A DNA stretch of 64,000 nt, from contig JBHICC010000004.1 in assembly GCA_046759385.1 (NCBI GenBank), positions 1-64,000 of the forward strand. Reading direction: 5' to 3'. Positions 40,475 to 49,171 of this stretch are shown here, piece after piece (position 1 is the stretch's first letter; each line of letters starts with the position of its first letter). Below the pieces are notes generated by a model, which did not search any database, had not been told where the DNA came from, and was given only the letters and a program-made list of their open reading frames with translations. The position numbers were made by a program, and so were the translations under genes. The DNA is from JBHICC01 sp046759385. Its GTDB lineage: Bacteria; Pseudomonadota; Gammaproteobacteria; Acidiferrobacterales; SPGG2.

Positions 40475-41242
40475 TTACAGGCTTGATTGGAGGTGTCCGC
40501 CGTCGACGACAATGGCGCTGCCGGTCATGTAGCGAGAGGCGTCCGACGCCAAAAGTAATAGCGCACCATCGAGGTCCTCGGGCGCGCCTAACCGGCGCTG
40601 CGGGATACGTTTAATCATCGCCTGACCGGGCGCACTGGCAAAGAAATCACGATTGAGATCGGTCTTGATATATCCAGGTGCAATCGCGTTTACACGGATA
40701 CCATGGCGCGCCCACTCGAGCGCCAGCGCGCGCGTCAAGTGCATAAGGCCGGCCTTCGACGCAACATACGGAGCGGTGTGACCGGTAACACGAAAGGCGA
40801 GCACTGAGGCAATATTGATGATGCTGCCACCACGTTCGGCCTCGACGAGACGTCGTGCCCCCTCCTGTGCAACGAGCCATGCACCTTTGAGGTTGGTATC
40901 GACAACTCGGTCCCAATCGCGTTCCTTGAGGTCCAGCGCTGAATCTGTACTCACGACGCCAGCACTGTTGACGATGATGGATACGGGACCCATATTCGTC
41001 ATTGCGATATCGAATCCGGCGCTAACACTCTCGGATTCCATTACATCCATCGTAATGGGGAACGCGTGTCCTCCTCTCGATTTAATCTGTTCAGCGGCGT
41101 CACGCAGTTGATCCTGGCGCCGCGCAGCAAGCACAACCGCCGCGCCGGCACCTGCCAAGGTCGATGCGAAGTGGCGCCCGAGACCACTTGATGCACCCGT
41201 CACTAAGGCCGTCTCTCCGGTTAGGTCAAGCGACACGGACAT
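40475..41242 (-). CDS. SDR-family oxidoreductase
   Basis: 255 residues from the ATG at 41242 (MSVSLDLTGETALVTGASSG). The NAD(P) motif is TGASSGLGRHFAS, then NSAGVV, and the active site is Ser in IASVLAFRVTG and Tyr-Lys in APYVASKAGLMH. The Rossmann strand end AAVVLAARRQDQLRDA has Arg-Arg after the second strand, favouring NADP(H). The C-terminus YMTGSAIVVDGG is typical. It is the leading gene of the SDR, dehydrogenase, kinase, DUF6285 cassette and could oxidise or reduce the hydroxyl or keto group of the same substrate. Confidence 0.93.
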   Translation of the reverse strand: MSVSLDLTGETALVTGASSGLGRHFASTLAGAGAAVVLAARRQDQLRDAAEQIKSRGGHAFPITMDVMESESVSAGFDIAMTNMGPVSIIVNSAGVVSTDSALDLKERDWDRVVDTNLKGAWLVAQEGARRLVEAERGGSIINIASVLAFRVTGHTAPYVASKAGLMHLTRALALEWARHGIRVNAIAPGYIKTDLNRDFFASAPGQAMIKRIPQRRLGAPEDLDGALLLLASDASRYMTGSAIVVDGGHLQSSL

Positions 41243-41270
41243 CACTAACGGTCTCGCTTTGTTTGTTTCA

Positions 41271-42041
41271 TCAACTCTTCTGGAGCTCAGTGACGATGTT
41301 TCGTAGCGCTTTGTACCCTTCGACCAAGCGCGGTGACGGGCGTCCGAGGTAAGCCTCGGGAACGCAGTAAACACGTTGGTTTACAAGTGCCCTCATCAAC
41401 CGCCAGGCTTCATTGCGATAAACCACGTTGGGCCGGTACTTCTCCGGTTTGACGCCGCACCATGAAATAACGATGGCGTCGGGATCAAGTGAGCACAGCT
41501 CGGCGTCCTCTAGCGGTGTGCTCTTCACATCACGTTGGGCCAGCGGATTGACGGCGCCGGCCGCGGCCAGGAGCATGTTGACCCAGCTTTGCTTCCCGGG
41601 CGCGATTACCGGTTTGGGCCACCACTGCACGAGTATGCTTGGGCGGCGATGACTGCTGTGCTCAACTTGGATATGTTGGCACATGCTCGCCACCACCGCT
41701 TCACCACGCTGTGACACACCCAGCAAGTGCGCGATCTCACGAATGTCACGGTAAACGTCGTCTAGTGAGGTTGGCGCCGGTGCATGGTAGGGCAGCTCGG
41801 CTTGCTTTAACGCCGCCACGATCTTCTCATGCCCGGGCACAGTCAGTGAGGCGAGCACCAAATCGGGTTTGAGTGCCCGCACCCGCTCTATCTCGATGCC
41901 CAGATCAGGGCCCACACGTGGCAGGCGCTCGACAACCTCCTCGGGGTAGTCCGAATGGTCGTCTACGCCCACCAGTAAATCGGCGCAGTCGAGCGCACAT
42001 ACGATCTCGGTATTCGAGCAGTTCAGTGATACGACCCGCAT
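41271..42041 (-). CDS. Cobalamin-binding-type helical-backbone receptor protein (BtuF-like)
   Basis: 256 residues from the ATG at 42041 (MRVVSLNCSNTEIVCALDC). The fold is that of BtuF/FepB periplasmic receptors: GVDDHSDYPEEVVERLPRVG, VRALKPDLVLASLTVPGHEK, HAPAPTSLDDVYRDIREIAH and RRPSILVQWWPKPVIAPGK. No signal peptide or lipobox is present at either possible start, so it is likely cytoplasmic, unlike classical BtuF. Such proteins are annotated as cobalamin-binding, but B12 binding is not shown by the sequence. It is divergent from the PP-loop gene at 42173. B12-dependent icmF is elsewhere in the window. Confidence 0.85.
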   Translation of the reverse strand: MRVVSLNCSNTEIVCALDCADLLVGVDDHSDYPEEVVERLPRVGPDLGIEIERVRALKPDLVLASLTVPGHEKIVAALKQAELPYHAPAPTSLDDVYRDIREIAHLLGVSQRGEAVVASMCQHIQVEHSSHRRPSILVQWWPKPVIAPGKQSWVNMLLAAAGAVNPLAQRDVKSTPLEDAELCSLDPDAIVISWCGVKPEKYRPNVVYRNEAWRLMRALVNQRVYCVPEAYLGRPSPRLVEGYKALRNIVTELQKS

Positions 42042-42172
42042 GCGAATCGCAAGCGTAGCAGGAAAGCTGTCGCCAGTAACAGCACGAGCCCCCCGACAGA
42101 GCCGAAGCCGGGGCTGTAGCCTTGTGGCGCACAGCGATACTATTGAGATCGCCAAATCCTTTTGTTCCGGCT

Positions 42173-42847
42173 ATGAAAGCACTTGTGTTTTGGAGCAGCG
42201 GTAAGGACAGCGCTTATGCGCTGGATGTTTTGCGTCGACAGGGTGGTGTCGAGATATCGGGCCTATTAACGACCGTGAACAGGCCGCCGGGACGGGTCGC
42301 GATTCATGCCGTACGCGAGGCACTGCTGCACGAACAAGCGCACGCGTGTGGCCTGCCACTCATCACTGTGCCGATTCCGGATCCCTGCCCCAACGATGTG
42401 TACGAGGCGGCCATTGGTGACGCGCTGGCGCATGCGAAGCAGAGCGGCTTAGACGCTGTCGTGTTTGGCGACTTGTTTCTCGAGGACATTCGTATCTATC
42501 GCGAGTCACTACTGGCGAGCGCTGGCGTCAAGCCGCTGTTTCCATTATGGCAAAGGGACACGCGCACACTGGCGAACGAAATGGTAGCGAAAGGGCTGCG
42601 GGCGCACGTTACCTGCGTCGACGCCAAGGCGTTACCCGATTCTTTTGCCGGACGTGTTTTTGATAACGATTTTCTCGACGATCTCCCGAAGGGCGTGGAT
42701 CCTTGCGGCGAGAACGGGGAGTTTCATACTTTCGCCTATGCCGGTCCGATGTTTCAAAGGAGGATCACTGTGCGCGTTGGCGAAATCACACAGCGTGGAC
42801 CTTTCGTGTACGCTGATGTCTTGCCCGCAGCCGAAGGGGAACGTTGA
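42173..42847 (+). CDS. PP-loop ATPase, diphthine-ammonia ligase-like
   Basis: 224 residues from the ATG at 42173. The N-terminus LVFWSSGKDSAYALDVLRR carries the PP-loop (SSGKDS) of ATP-pyrophosphatases; DAVVFGDLFLEDIRIYRESL and DPCGENGEFHTFAYAGPMF are signatures of the Dph6/adenine nucleotide alpha-hydrolase group. Bacteria lack diphthamide, so the bacterial member must modify something else, perhaps in cofactor or tRNA metabolism. The stop overlaps the ATG of the Fe-S gene by one base (42847). It is divergent from the cobalamin-binding-type gene across a 131-bp region. Confidence 0.92.
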   Translation: MKALVFWSSGKDSAYALDVLRRQGGVEISGLLTTVNRPPGRVAIHAVREALLHEQAHACGLPLITVPIPDPCPNDVYEAAIGDALAHAKQSGLDAVVFGDLFLEDIRIYRESLLASAGVKPLFPLWQRDTRTLANEMVAKGLRAHVTCVDAKALPDSFAGRVFDNDFLDDLPKGVDPCGENGEFHTFAYAGPMFQRRITVRVGEITQRGPFVYADVLPAAEGER

Positions 42848-43536
42848 TGCATTTGGCAGAAATTGATTCGCGTATTCAGGCCGTGGGATTGATTTTGCGC
42901 GGCGGATTTCATCCTGAGCCAGCGGATCAGGTATCACCGCTGCCCGATGGTCGGGTTGTGAAAACCGTCGTGCTTGTCGGTAACGCGGGAGAGTCAATGT
43001 GGAAGGCTTATGCCCAGATCGATGCGCATAGAGATGAGCCTGATCCGCTCAATCGTTGGACGCGCGAGGTGCTAAATCCTGTAGCCGAACAGTGCAGTGC
43101 GCACGTACTGTTTCCGTTCGATGGTCCACCCTTTCTGCCGTTTCAGCGCTGGGCGCAACGGGCCGAGTCTGTCACACCATCGCCGATCGGCCCGTTAATA
43201 CACCCAGATTACGGGTTGTGGCACGCCTACCGCGCTGCGTTGCTGTTTGCCGCATTGATTGAGCTGCCGCCATTTACCCCACGGCCGAGTCCATGTGAGA
43301 CCTGCGAGACACGACCATGCTTGGCTGCTTGCCCCGTTGATGCACTGAGTCCCGGGCGGTTCGACCTTAAAGCCTGCCGCGACCATATTGCGAAGGTGGC
43401 CGGTGCCGAGTGCCTACATCATGGTTGTCTGGCACGGCGCGCCTGTCCCATTGGCCGAGAGTTTATGTATGTCCCGGGACAGATGCGCTTCCACATGAAA
43501 GCGTTCTTGCGTTCCGCGAAAAAACGAGATTCGTGA
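42847..43536 (+). CDS. Ferredoxin-like Fe-S protein of unknown function
   Basis: 229 residues. Cysteines cluster near residues 154-170 (CETCETRPCLAACPVDA) and 179-205 (CRDHI, CLHHGCLARRACPIG), enough for one or two [4Fe-4S] clusters, though not in the plain CxxCxxCxxxCP spacing of ferredoxins. The N-terminal 140 residues (VVKTVVLVGNAGESMWKAYA, VLFPFDGPPFLPFQRWA) are an uncharacterised domain also seen near epoxyqueuosine reductase-type proteins. It is coupled to the PP-loop gene by a 1-base overlap, implying a joint task. The last codons and stop lie within a heptamer repeat (43529 onward). Confidence 0.85.
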   Translation: MHLAEIDSRIQAVGLILRGGFHPEPADQVSPLPDGRVVKTVVLVGNAGESMWKAYAQIDAHRDEPDPLNRWTREVLNPVAEQCSAHVLFPFDGPPFLPFQRWAQRAESVTPSPIGPLIHPDYGLWHAYRAALLFAALIELPPFTPRPSPCETCETRPCLAACPVDALSPGRFDLKACRDHIAKVAGAECLHHGCLARRACPIGREFMYVPGQMRFHMKAFLRSAKKRDS

Positions 43537-43613
43537 TTCGTAGTTCGTGACTCGTAGCAGAGAATTTTTTATGATGACCTGACTTGTCTGCTACCGATCA
43601 CTAGTTGCTAACC
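43529..43613. repeat. Heptamer interrupted inverted repeat, ATTCGTG type
   Basis: Left arm 43529-43556 is four 7-bp units: ATTCGTG, ATTCGTA, GTTCGTG, ACTCGTA, followed by GCAG. The right arm (about 43574-43613), read on the other strand, gives GTTAGCA, ACTAGTG, ATCGGTA, GCAGACA. The first unit supplies the end of the Fe-S gene, including its TGA. The intervening DNA is A/T-rich. Confidence 0.8.
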
Positions 43614-43627
43614 ACCGAGATAAAACA

Positions 43628-44053
43628 GTGCGCACTGATTCCGATTGTATCTTCTGCAAGATCGTTGCCGGTGAGATTCCGTGTTTCAAGCTCTATGAGG
43701 ACGATCAGACAATTGCGTTCATGGACATCAACCCTGCGAACGCAGGCCATGCGCTAGCGATTCCCAAGGAGCATTGGGAAGATGTCTACGCCATCCCGCC
43801 AGAGTTGATCGCAGCTACATCAAAGACCCTGAAGAAAGTGGCCGAAGCGGTGAGTAAGACGCTGAACCCTGAGGGGATCAATCTGGTTCAAGCCAACGGC
43901 AAAGGCGCAGCGCAGTCGGTGTTACATTTCCATATGCATGTCGTCCCGCGTAAGCAGGGCGATGATCTCAGGCTCAACTGGGGGCTGCGTCCTGGGGATA
44001 TGGATGTCATCAAAGCGGTGTTCGAGCGCGTCAAAGCGAATATGCCGAACTGA
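43628..44053 (+). CDS. HIT-family hydrolase
   Basis: 141 residues with the histidine triad SVLHFHMHVVPR (HxHxHxx) and the N-terminal FCKIVAGEIPCFKLYEDDQT, which includes the zinc-type Cys of the HIT group. It hydrolyses nucleoside phosphoramidates or similar AMP conjugates in the cytoplasm. It starts at GTG 43628, with GAGATAAAACA before it. It is separate from the HinT-type gene at 56343, so the window has two HIT proteins. It stands alone, with a repeat upstream and a 198-bp gap downstream. Confidence 0.94.
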   Translation: MRTDSDCIFCKIVAGEIPCFKLYEDDQTIAFMDINPANAGHALAIPKEHWEDVYAIPPELIAATSKTLKKVAEAVSKTLNPEGINLVQANGKGAAQSVLHFHMHVVPRKQGDDLRLNWGLRPGDMDVIKAVFERVKANMPN

Positions 44054-44251
44054 CTGGGCACAGGCTTCGACCGGGGCTCAGCCGGCTAGGGGGGTCATCT
44101 TAAATAACGCCAAAACAATAAGTTATGTGTACGATCGGCCTACGACAATGCGCAGATCCGCTCCGTCGTGTGTTGCAAAGTCCCTGCAAATAAGGAACAT
44201 TTAAAATTCTTGTAAGCCAGTGTGTATGCTGGCGGTCCAAAGGGTGATCGC

Positions 44252-46228
44252 GTGAACGACACAAAGACGGTTTCCGTCGCCGAATCGAACACCGAGCTGG
44301 ATACCTTCCCCAAGCTCTTGCTCGAGCGTGCCCGCTTCCATGCGACTAGGCCCGCGATCCGCGAGAAAGACTACGGCATCTGGCAAACGTGGACCTGGAG
44401 CCAAGTTGCCGACGAGGTGCGTGCACTCGCATGCGGTCTCGCGGCCAAAGGACTCAAGCGCGGCGACAAGGTCGCCATTATTGGCGATAACCGCCCGCGA
44501 CTTTACTGGGCCATGTGCGCGGCACAATGTCTCGGCGGGATTCCGGTGCCTATGTATCAGGACTCCGTCGCACAGGAGCTGCAGTACGTCTTGGAGCATG
44601 CCGAGGCGCGCTTTGCGCTGGCCGAGGACCAGGAGCAAGTCGACAAGCTGTTAGAGATCAAGGATCGGTGCCCGAAACTGGAGCTGATCATCTACGATGA
44701 CTCGCGCGGGTTGCGTAACTATACGCAGGAGTACTTGTACGATTTCGAGGATGTTCAGAAGCTGGGACGTGAGTTCGACGCAAGTCACTCCGGCTTTTTC
44801 ATGGATCAGGTCAATACCGGCCGGGGAGGCGATGTCTCGGTTATCTTGTATACCTCAGGCACGACCGGTAGTCCCAAAGGGGTTATTCTGACGCACGATA
44901 ACGTCGTCATCTCGGCACGCAACGGCATCAAGTTCGACAATCTGCATGAGGATGACGAGGTGCTGGCATATCTACCCATGGCGTGGGTGGGCGACCATGT
45001 ATATTCATACGGTGAGTCTTACGTGGGCGGGTTCTGTGTCAGCTGTCCCGAGAGCAGCGCGACCGTGCTGACGGATTTGCGCGAGGTAGGGCCGACCTTT
45101 TTCTTTGCGCCGCCACGCATCTACGAAAACATTCTCACGACCGTGATGATAAGGATGGAGGATGCCGGCTGGCTGAAGCGTAAGCTCTTTGACTTCTTCA
45201 TGACGGTGGCACGGCGCAGCGGCGCGCCCATCCTCGATGGCAAAACGGTACCCTTCAAAGATCGATTGCTTTATGCGCTTGGCAACGTGTTTGTGTACGG
45301 GCCGCTGCGCAATACCTTGGGCTTCTCGCGAATACGGCTGGCGTACACAGCCGGCGAGGCAATCGGCCCGGATATCTTTGATTTCTATAGATCGCTCGGG
45401 ATCAACGTGAAACAGCTCTACGGTCAGACCGAAGCGTCCGTGTTTGTCACGATGCAGCCCGATGCGCAGGTCAAGCTCGACACCGTGGGCACACCCGCTC
45501 CGGAGGTAGAGATCAAGATTGCCAACAGCGGTGAGGTGTTGTACCGCAGCCCAGGCGTCTTTCAGGAGTATTACAAGAACAGCGAAGCCACGGCCGCGAC
45601 CAAGACATCGGACGGTTGGGTCCACACCGGCGATGCCGGATTCTTCGATGAGGATGGACACCTCAAGATCATCGACCGGGCTAAGGATGTCGGTAAACTC
45701 AATGATGGCTCCATGTTCGCGCCCAAGTACCTCGAGAATAAGCTCAAGTTCTTTCCCTATATCAAAGAGGCGGTCACCTTTGGTGATACACGAGACTACG
45801 TGACTGCATTGCTTAACATCGATCTCGAGGCTGTCGGTAACTGGGCCGAGCGGCACAACATCCCATACGGTAGCTACCAGGAACTCGCTGCCCGCAGGGA
45901 GGTTTACGAGCTACTTCAGAGCTGTGTCGAACAGGTAAACCGAGACCTGGCAAAAGACTCCCATCTCGCTTCGTCGCAGATCCATCGGTTCCTGGTCCTG
46001 CACAAGGAGTTAGATGCCGATGACGGTGAGCTTACCCGCACCCGCAAGGTACGTCGCAGTTTCGTCGCTGAAAAGTATGACAAACTGGTCGAGGCGCTCT
46101 ACGCTGACGGGTCACGTTGCAAGATCGAAACCGAAGTAACCTTCGAGGATGGTCGCAAAGGATCTGTGCGCGCTGACCTCGAGATACGCGACGTGTCGCG
46201 TAACGAGCTTGCCACGGCCGCTAACTGA
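44252..46228 (+). CDS. Long-chain acyl-CoA synthetase (AMP-binding), first gene of Liv-type operon
   Basis: 658 residues from GTG 44252, which has AAGGG seven bases upstream. Motifs are ILYTSGTTGSPKGVILTHDN, then LPMAWVGDHVYSYGE, LYGQTEASVF, HTGDAGFFDEDGHLKIIDRA and the C-terminal ELTRTRKVRRSFV with the catalytic basic residue. It is the large (FadD-like long) type. The livG-like start is 13 bases after its stop, so activation and import are likely coupled for the same acid. A vectorial acylation scheme is inferred; the substrate is not determined. Confidence 0.93.
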   Translation: MNDTKTVSVAESNTELDTFPKLLLERARFHATRPAIREKDYGIWQTWTWSQVADEVRALACGLAAKGLKRGDKVAIIGDNRPRLYWAMCAAQCLGGIPVPMYQDSVAQELQYVLEHAEARFALAEDQEQVDKLLEIKDRCPKLELIIYDDSRGLRNYTQEYLYDFEDVQKLGREFDASHSGFFMDQVNTGRGGDVSVILYTSGTTGSPKGVILTHDNVVISARNGIKFDNLHEDDEVLAYLPMAWVGDHVYSYGESYVGGFCVSCPESSATVLTDLREVGPTFFFAPPRIYENILTTVMIRMEDAGWLKRKLFDFFMTVARRSGAPILDGKTVPFKDRLLYALGNVFVYGPLRNTLGFSRIRLAYTAGEAIGPDIFDFYRSLGINVKQLYGQTEASVFVTMQPDAQVKLDTVGTPAPEVEIKIANSGEVLYRSPGVFQEYYKNSEATAATKTSDGWVHTGDAGFFDEDGHLKIIDRAKDVGKLNDGSMFAPKYLENKLKFFPYIKEAVTFGDTRDYVTALLNIDLEAVGNWAERHNIPYGSYQELAARREVYELLQSCVEQVNRDLAKDSHLASSQIHRFLVLHKELDADDGELTRTRKVRRSFVAEKYDKLVEALYADGSRCKIETEVTFEDGRKGSVRADLEIRDVSRNELATAAN

Positions 46229-46241
46229 CGAGGTTCCCACA

Positions 46242-47030
46242 GTGGCGACCGCCAGAGAGTCCGAGCAGATCTTGCTTAGTGCCGAGAACGTAAGTCTCGC
46301 CTTCGGCGGCGTGCGCGCACTCGAGAACGTGAGTTTCGATGTGCGCCAAGGCGAGATCCGCGCCATTATCGGCCCTAACGGCGCGGGCAAGAGCTCGATG
46401 CTCAACGTCATCAACGGCTTTTACCATCCACAAGAAGGGGCTATTACCTACAAAGGCGTGACACGCGAACAGATGCGCACTCACGAGGCTGCCGCACAAG
46501 GCATTGCCCGTACCTTTCAGAACATCGGGCTTTTCAAAGGTATGACGACGCTCGATAACATCATGACCGGGCGCAACCTCAAGATGCATAGCAATTTTCT
46601 GTGGCAGGCGTTGTACATTGGGCCTGCGCGCAACGAGGAGATGGTGCACCGCGAAAGCGCCGAGCGCATCATCGATTTCCTCGAGATTCAGGCAATCCGC
46701 AAGACTCACGTTGGCCGTTTGCCTTATGGTCTGCAAAAACGGGTAGAGTTAGGGCGCGCGCTCGCGGCAGAACCGGATCTGTTGCTACTCGATGAGCCAA
46801 TGGCGGGCATGAATACCGAGGAGAAGGAGGACATGTGTCGTTTTGTCCTCGATGTGAACGAGCAGTTCGGTACCACAATCGTGCTGATCGAGCATGACAT
46901 GGGTGTAGTGATGGACATCTCGGACCGCGTCGTGGTGTTGGACTATGGCCGCAAGATTGCTGACGGCACGCCCGACGAGGTGCGCGGCAACCAAGAAGTT
47001 ATCGATGCTTACCTCGGTGTAGCGCATTAA
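46242..47030 (+). CDS. livG: Branched-chain amino acid-type ABC transporter ATPase LivG
   Basis: 262 residues from GTG 46242 with GAGG upstream. Walker A is GPNGAGKSS, the signature segment is LPYGLQKRVELGRALA, Walker B is LLLLDEPMAGM, and VVLDYGRKIADGTPDEVRGN is the LivG-type tail. The first strand LSAENVSLAFGGVRALENVS is also typical. It is the second gene of the operon and partners the LivF ATPase at 50502. The family imports branched-chain amino acids, amides, urea and also hydrophobic acids. Confidence 0.94.
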   Translation: MATARESEQILLSAENVSLAFGGVRALENVSFDVRQGEIRAIIGPNGAGKSSMLNVINGFYHPQEGAITYKGVTREQMRTHEAAAQGIARTFQNIGLFKGMTTLDNIMTGRNLKMHSNFLWQALYIGPARNEEMVHRESAERIIDFLEIQAIRKTHVGRLPYGLQKRVELGRALAAEPDLLLLDEPMAGMNTEEKEDMCRFVLDVNEQFGTTIVLIEHDMGVVMDISDRVVVLDYGRKIADGTPDEVRGNQEVIDAYLGVAH

Positions 47031-47044
47031 CGGCTAAGGAGAAG

Positions 47045-47980
47045 ATGGAAACACTATACGCATTCTTCGTTGCCCCGTTTGCCGATATCTGGAGCGGCCC
47101 GGTGTTCTTCGCGGAGGTCGTGATTAACGGCCTGTTAACGGGCGTCATGTACTCGCTGGTCGCGCTAGGCTTCGTACTGATCTTCAAGGCGTCGGGCGTA
47201 TTCAACTTTGCCCAGGGCGTGATGGTACTTTTTGCGGCGCTAACCTTGGTAGGACTGATCGAGCACGGTGTACCGGTTTGGCTCGCGCTGATTCTGACAA
47301 TGGCGGTCATGGTCGCACTCGCCTTTGCGATCGAGCGCGTTATGCTGAGGCCGCTCGTGAATCAAGAGCACATCATCCTATTTATGGCGACGATAGGGTT
47401 GACATTTTTCCTCGAGGGTTTCGGCGAGCTTCTGTGGGGTAGCAACGTGAAGAAGCTCGATGTCGGCATCCCCAGCGAGTCCTTCGAGATCGGCGGCATC
47501 CTGCTGAACGAGTTTGATTTATTCGCTGCGGTTACTGGTGCCGTGTTAGTGGGTGTGCTGGCGGTTTTCTTTCACAAGACGCCGGTTGGTCGGGCGCTGC
47601 GAGCAGTGGCCGATGACCACCAGGCGGCCATGTCCGTGGGTATTCCCTTGAAGACGATCTGGGTAATTGTGTGGTCGGTGGCGGGCATCGTCGCGATGGT
47701 GGCGGGCATCATGTGGGGTGCGAAGAGCGGTGTGCAGTTCTCGTTATCATTGATCGCGCTTAAGGCGCTTCCGGTACTGATTCTCGGAGGCTTCACGTCG
47801 GTCCCAGGTGCGATCATCGGCGGACTTATTATAGGTGTCGGCGAAAAAGTCGCTGAGATCTATTGGGGGCCACTGGTCGGCGGCGCGATCGAGAACTGGT
47901 TTGCATATGTACTGGCGTTGGTGTTTCTCCTCTTCCGGCCGCAAGGGTTATTTGGAGAGAGAATTATCGAACGAGTTTGA
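47045..47980 (+). CDS. livH: Liv-type ABC transporter permease LivH
   Basis: 311 residues with eight or more helices: an N-terminal INGLLTGVMYSLVALGFVLI, then FKASGVFNFAQGVMVLFAAL and the C-terminal KALPVLILGGFTSVPGAIIG, all typical of LivH. The central loop VGRALRAVADDHQAAMSVGI is the conserved cytoplasmic segment that contacts the ATPase. It starts 14 bases after livG. Its coding end is followed after 7 bases by the start of livM. Confidence 0.94.
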   Translation: METLYAFFVAPFADIWSGPVFFAEVVINGLLTGVMYSLVALGFVLIFKASGVFNFAQGVMVLFAALTLVGLIEHGVPVWLALILTMAVMVALAFAIERVMLRPLVNQEHIILFMATIGLTFFLEGFGELLWGSNVKKLDVGIPSESFEIGGILLNEFDLFAAVTGAVLVGVLAVFFHKTPVGRALRAVADDHQAAMSVGIPLKTIWVIVWSVAGIVAMVAGIMWGAKSGVQFSLSLIALKALPVLILGGFTSVPGAIIGGLIIGVGEKVAEIYWGPLVGGAIENWFAYVLALVFLLFRPQGLFGERIIERV

Positions 47981-47987
47981 CGAATCA

Positions 47988-49064
47988 ATGTTTTACCGCG
48001 AAGCAGGACAGTTTAAGAGTAGCTACATCGCCGATCAGGGGATGTTCCCGATCGCGCAAGATCGATGGTTCGTGATCGCCGTGCTCGTGATTGCCTATCT
48101 ATTCGTGCCTTATGTCGCAAGCGAATATTGGCTGCAGGCGGTGCTGATCCCGTTTCTTGTCTTCGCCATGGCCGCGATCGGCTTGAACTTGCTTACGGGT
48201 TATGCCGGCCAGCTTAGTCTGGGCACCGGCGCTTTCATGGCGGTCGGGGCTTACAGTACCTACAAGCTTGTAACGATGTTTCCTGATATGAACGTCGTCG
48301 TAGCGTTTCTGCTCTCCGGGTTCATCGCCGCTGGCGTGGGCATCATCTTCGGCATCCCGAGCCTTCGCATCAAAGGTTTTTATCTAGCGGTGGCCACCTT
48401 GGCGGCACAGTTTTTCTTGAGTTGGATGTTCAACAAAGTTCCTTGGTTCTACAACTACAACCCATCGGGGACGATCACTGCCCCACCGCGCACCTTTTTC
48501 GACATCATGGTAACCGGGCCTGAAGCCACGGCCCCAACGCGCTATCTGGTCGCGCTCACGATCGTGGCCGTGTTCGCGATTGTGGCGAAAAACCTCGTGC
48601 GTGGCCGAATCGGCCGTTCATGGATGGCGATTCGTGATATGGACATCGCCGCCGAGATTATCGGTATACGGCCATTCCAAACCAAACTGCTCGCCTTCGC
48701 GATCTCGTCGTTCTACTGCGGCGTTGCCGGGGCGATGAGCCTGTTCCTATGGTTAGGGAGCGCAGAGACCGAGGCCTTCGATATCAACGTCTCTTTCCAG
48801 GTGCTGTTCATGGTCATCATCGGCGGGCTCGGCAGCATCCTTGGATCTTTCCTGGGGGCTGCGTTCATCACCTTGGTGCCGGTATTCCTCACCAATGCCC
48901 CGCAGATGTTCGGCGTGGCGATGGCGACAGACCTGCAGAAGCACCTAGAAGTCATGATTTTCGGGGGGCTGATTGTCTACTTCCTGATTGTCGAGCCCCA
49001 TGGCTTCGCCCGCCTGTGGCAGATTGCCAAGGAGAAGCTTAGGCGCTGGCCGTTTCCGTATTAG
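47988..49064 (+). CDS. livM: Liv-type ABC transporter permease LivM
   Basis: 358 residues from the ATG at 47988 (MFYREAGQFKSSYIADQGMF); the open frame extends further into livH, but no plausible start is there. There are about nine helices, beginning with RWFVIAVLVIAYLFVPYVAS. Signatures are ALGLNLLTGYAGQLSLG-like NLLTGYAGQLSLGTGAFMA, PSLRIKGFYLAVATLAAQFF, SWMAIRDMDIAAEIIGIRPF and VIIGGLGSILGSFLGAAFIT. Together with LivH it forms the membrane channel of the importer. Confidence 0.94.
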   Translation: MFYREAGQFKSSYIADQGMFPIAQDRWFVIAVLVIAYLFVPYVASEYWLQAVLIPFLVFAMAAIGLNLLTGYAGQLSLGTGAFMAVGAYSTYKLVTMFPDMNVVVAFLLSGFIAAGVGIIFGIPSLRIKGFYLAVATLAAQFFLSWMFNKVPWFYNYNPSGTITAPPRTFFDIMVTGPEATAPTRYLVALTIVAVFAIVAKNLVRGRIGRSWMAIRDMDIAAEIIGIRPFQTKLLAFAISSFYCGVAGAMSLFLWLGSAETEAFDINVSFQVLFMVIIGGLGSILGSFLGAAFITLVPVFLTNAPQMFGVAMATDLQKHLEVMIFGGLIVYFLIVEPHGFARLWQIAKEKLRRWPFPY

Positions 49065-49171
49065 ATCAAGACGTTATCTGCAGCCCCAGGCCTTGGCCCG
49101 GTAGTGAATCCCGTGCTACAGTTTTCTGCTCTGCTGGATAACTTCAACCATCACTGCAGTAGGAGGAGATC

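Noticed and set aside
44054..44251. Small RNA or extra gene before the Liv-type operon
   Set aside because: Only an A/T-rich promoter-like stretch was seen; there is no frame with a ribosome-binding site and no clear hairpin followed by T residues.
45005..45856. 283-codon open frame opposite the long-chain acyl-CoA synthetase
   Set aside because: It is a shadow of the synthetase, whose motifs cover the region.
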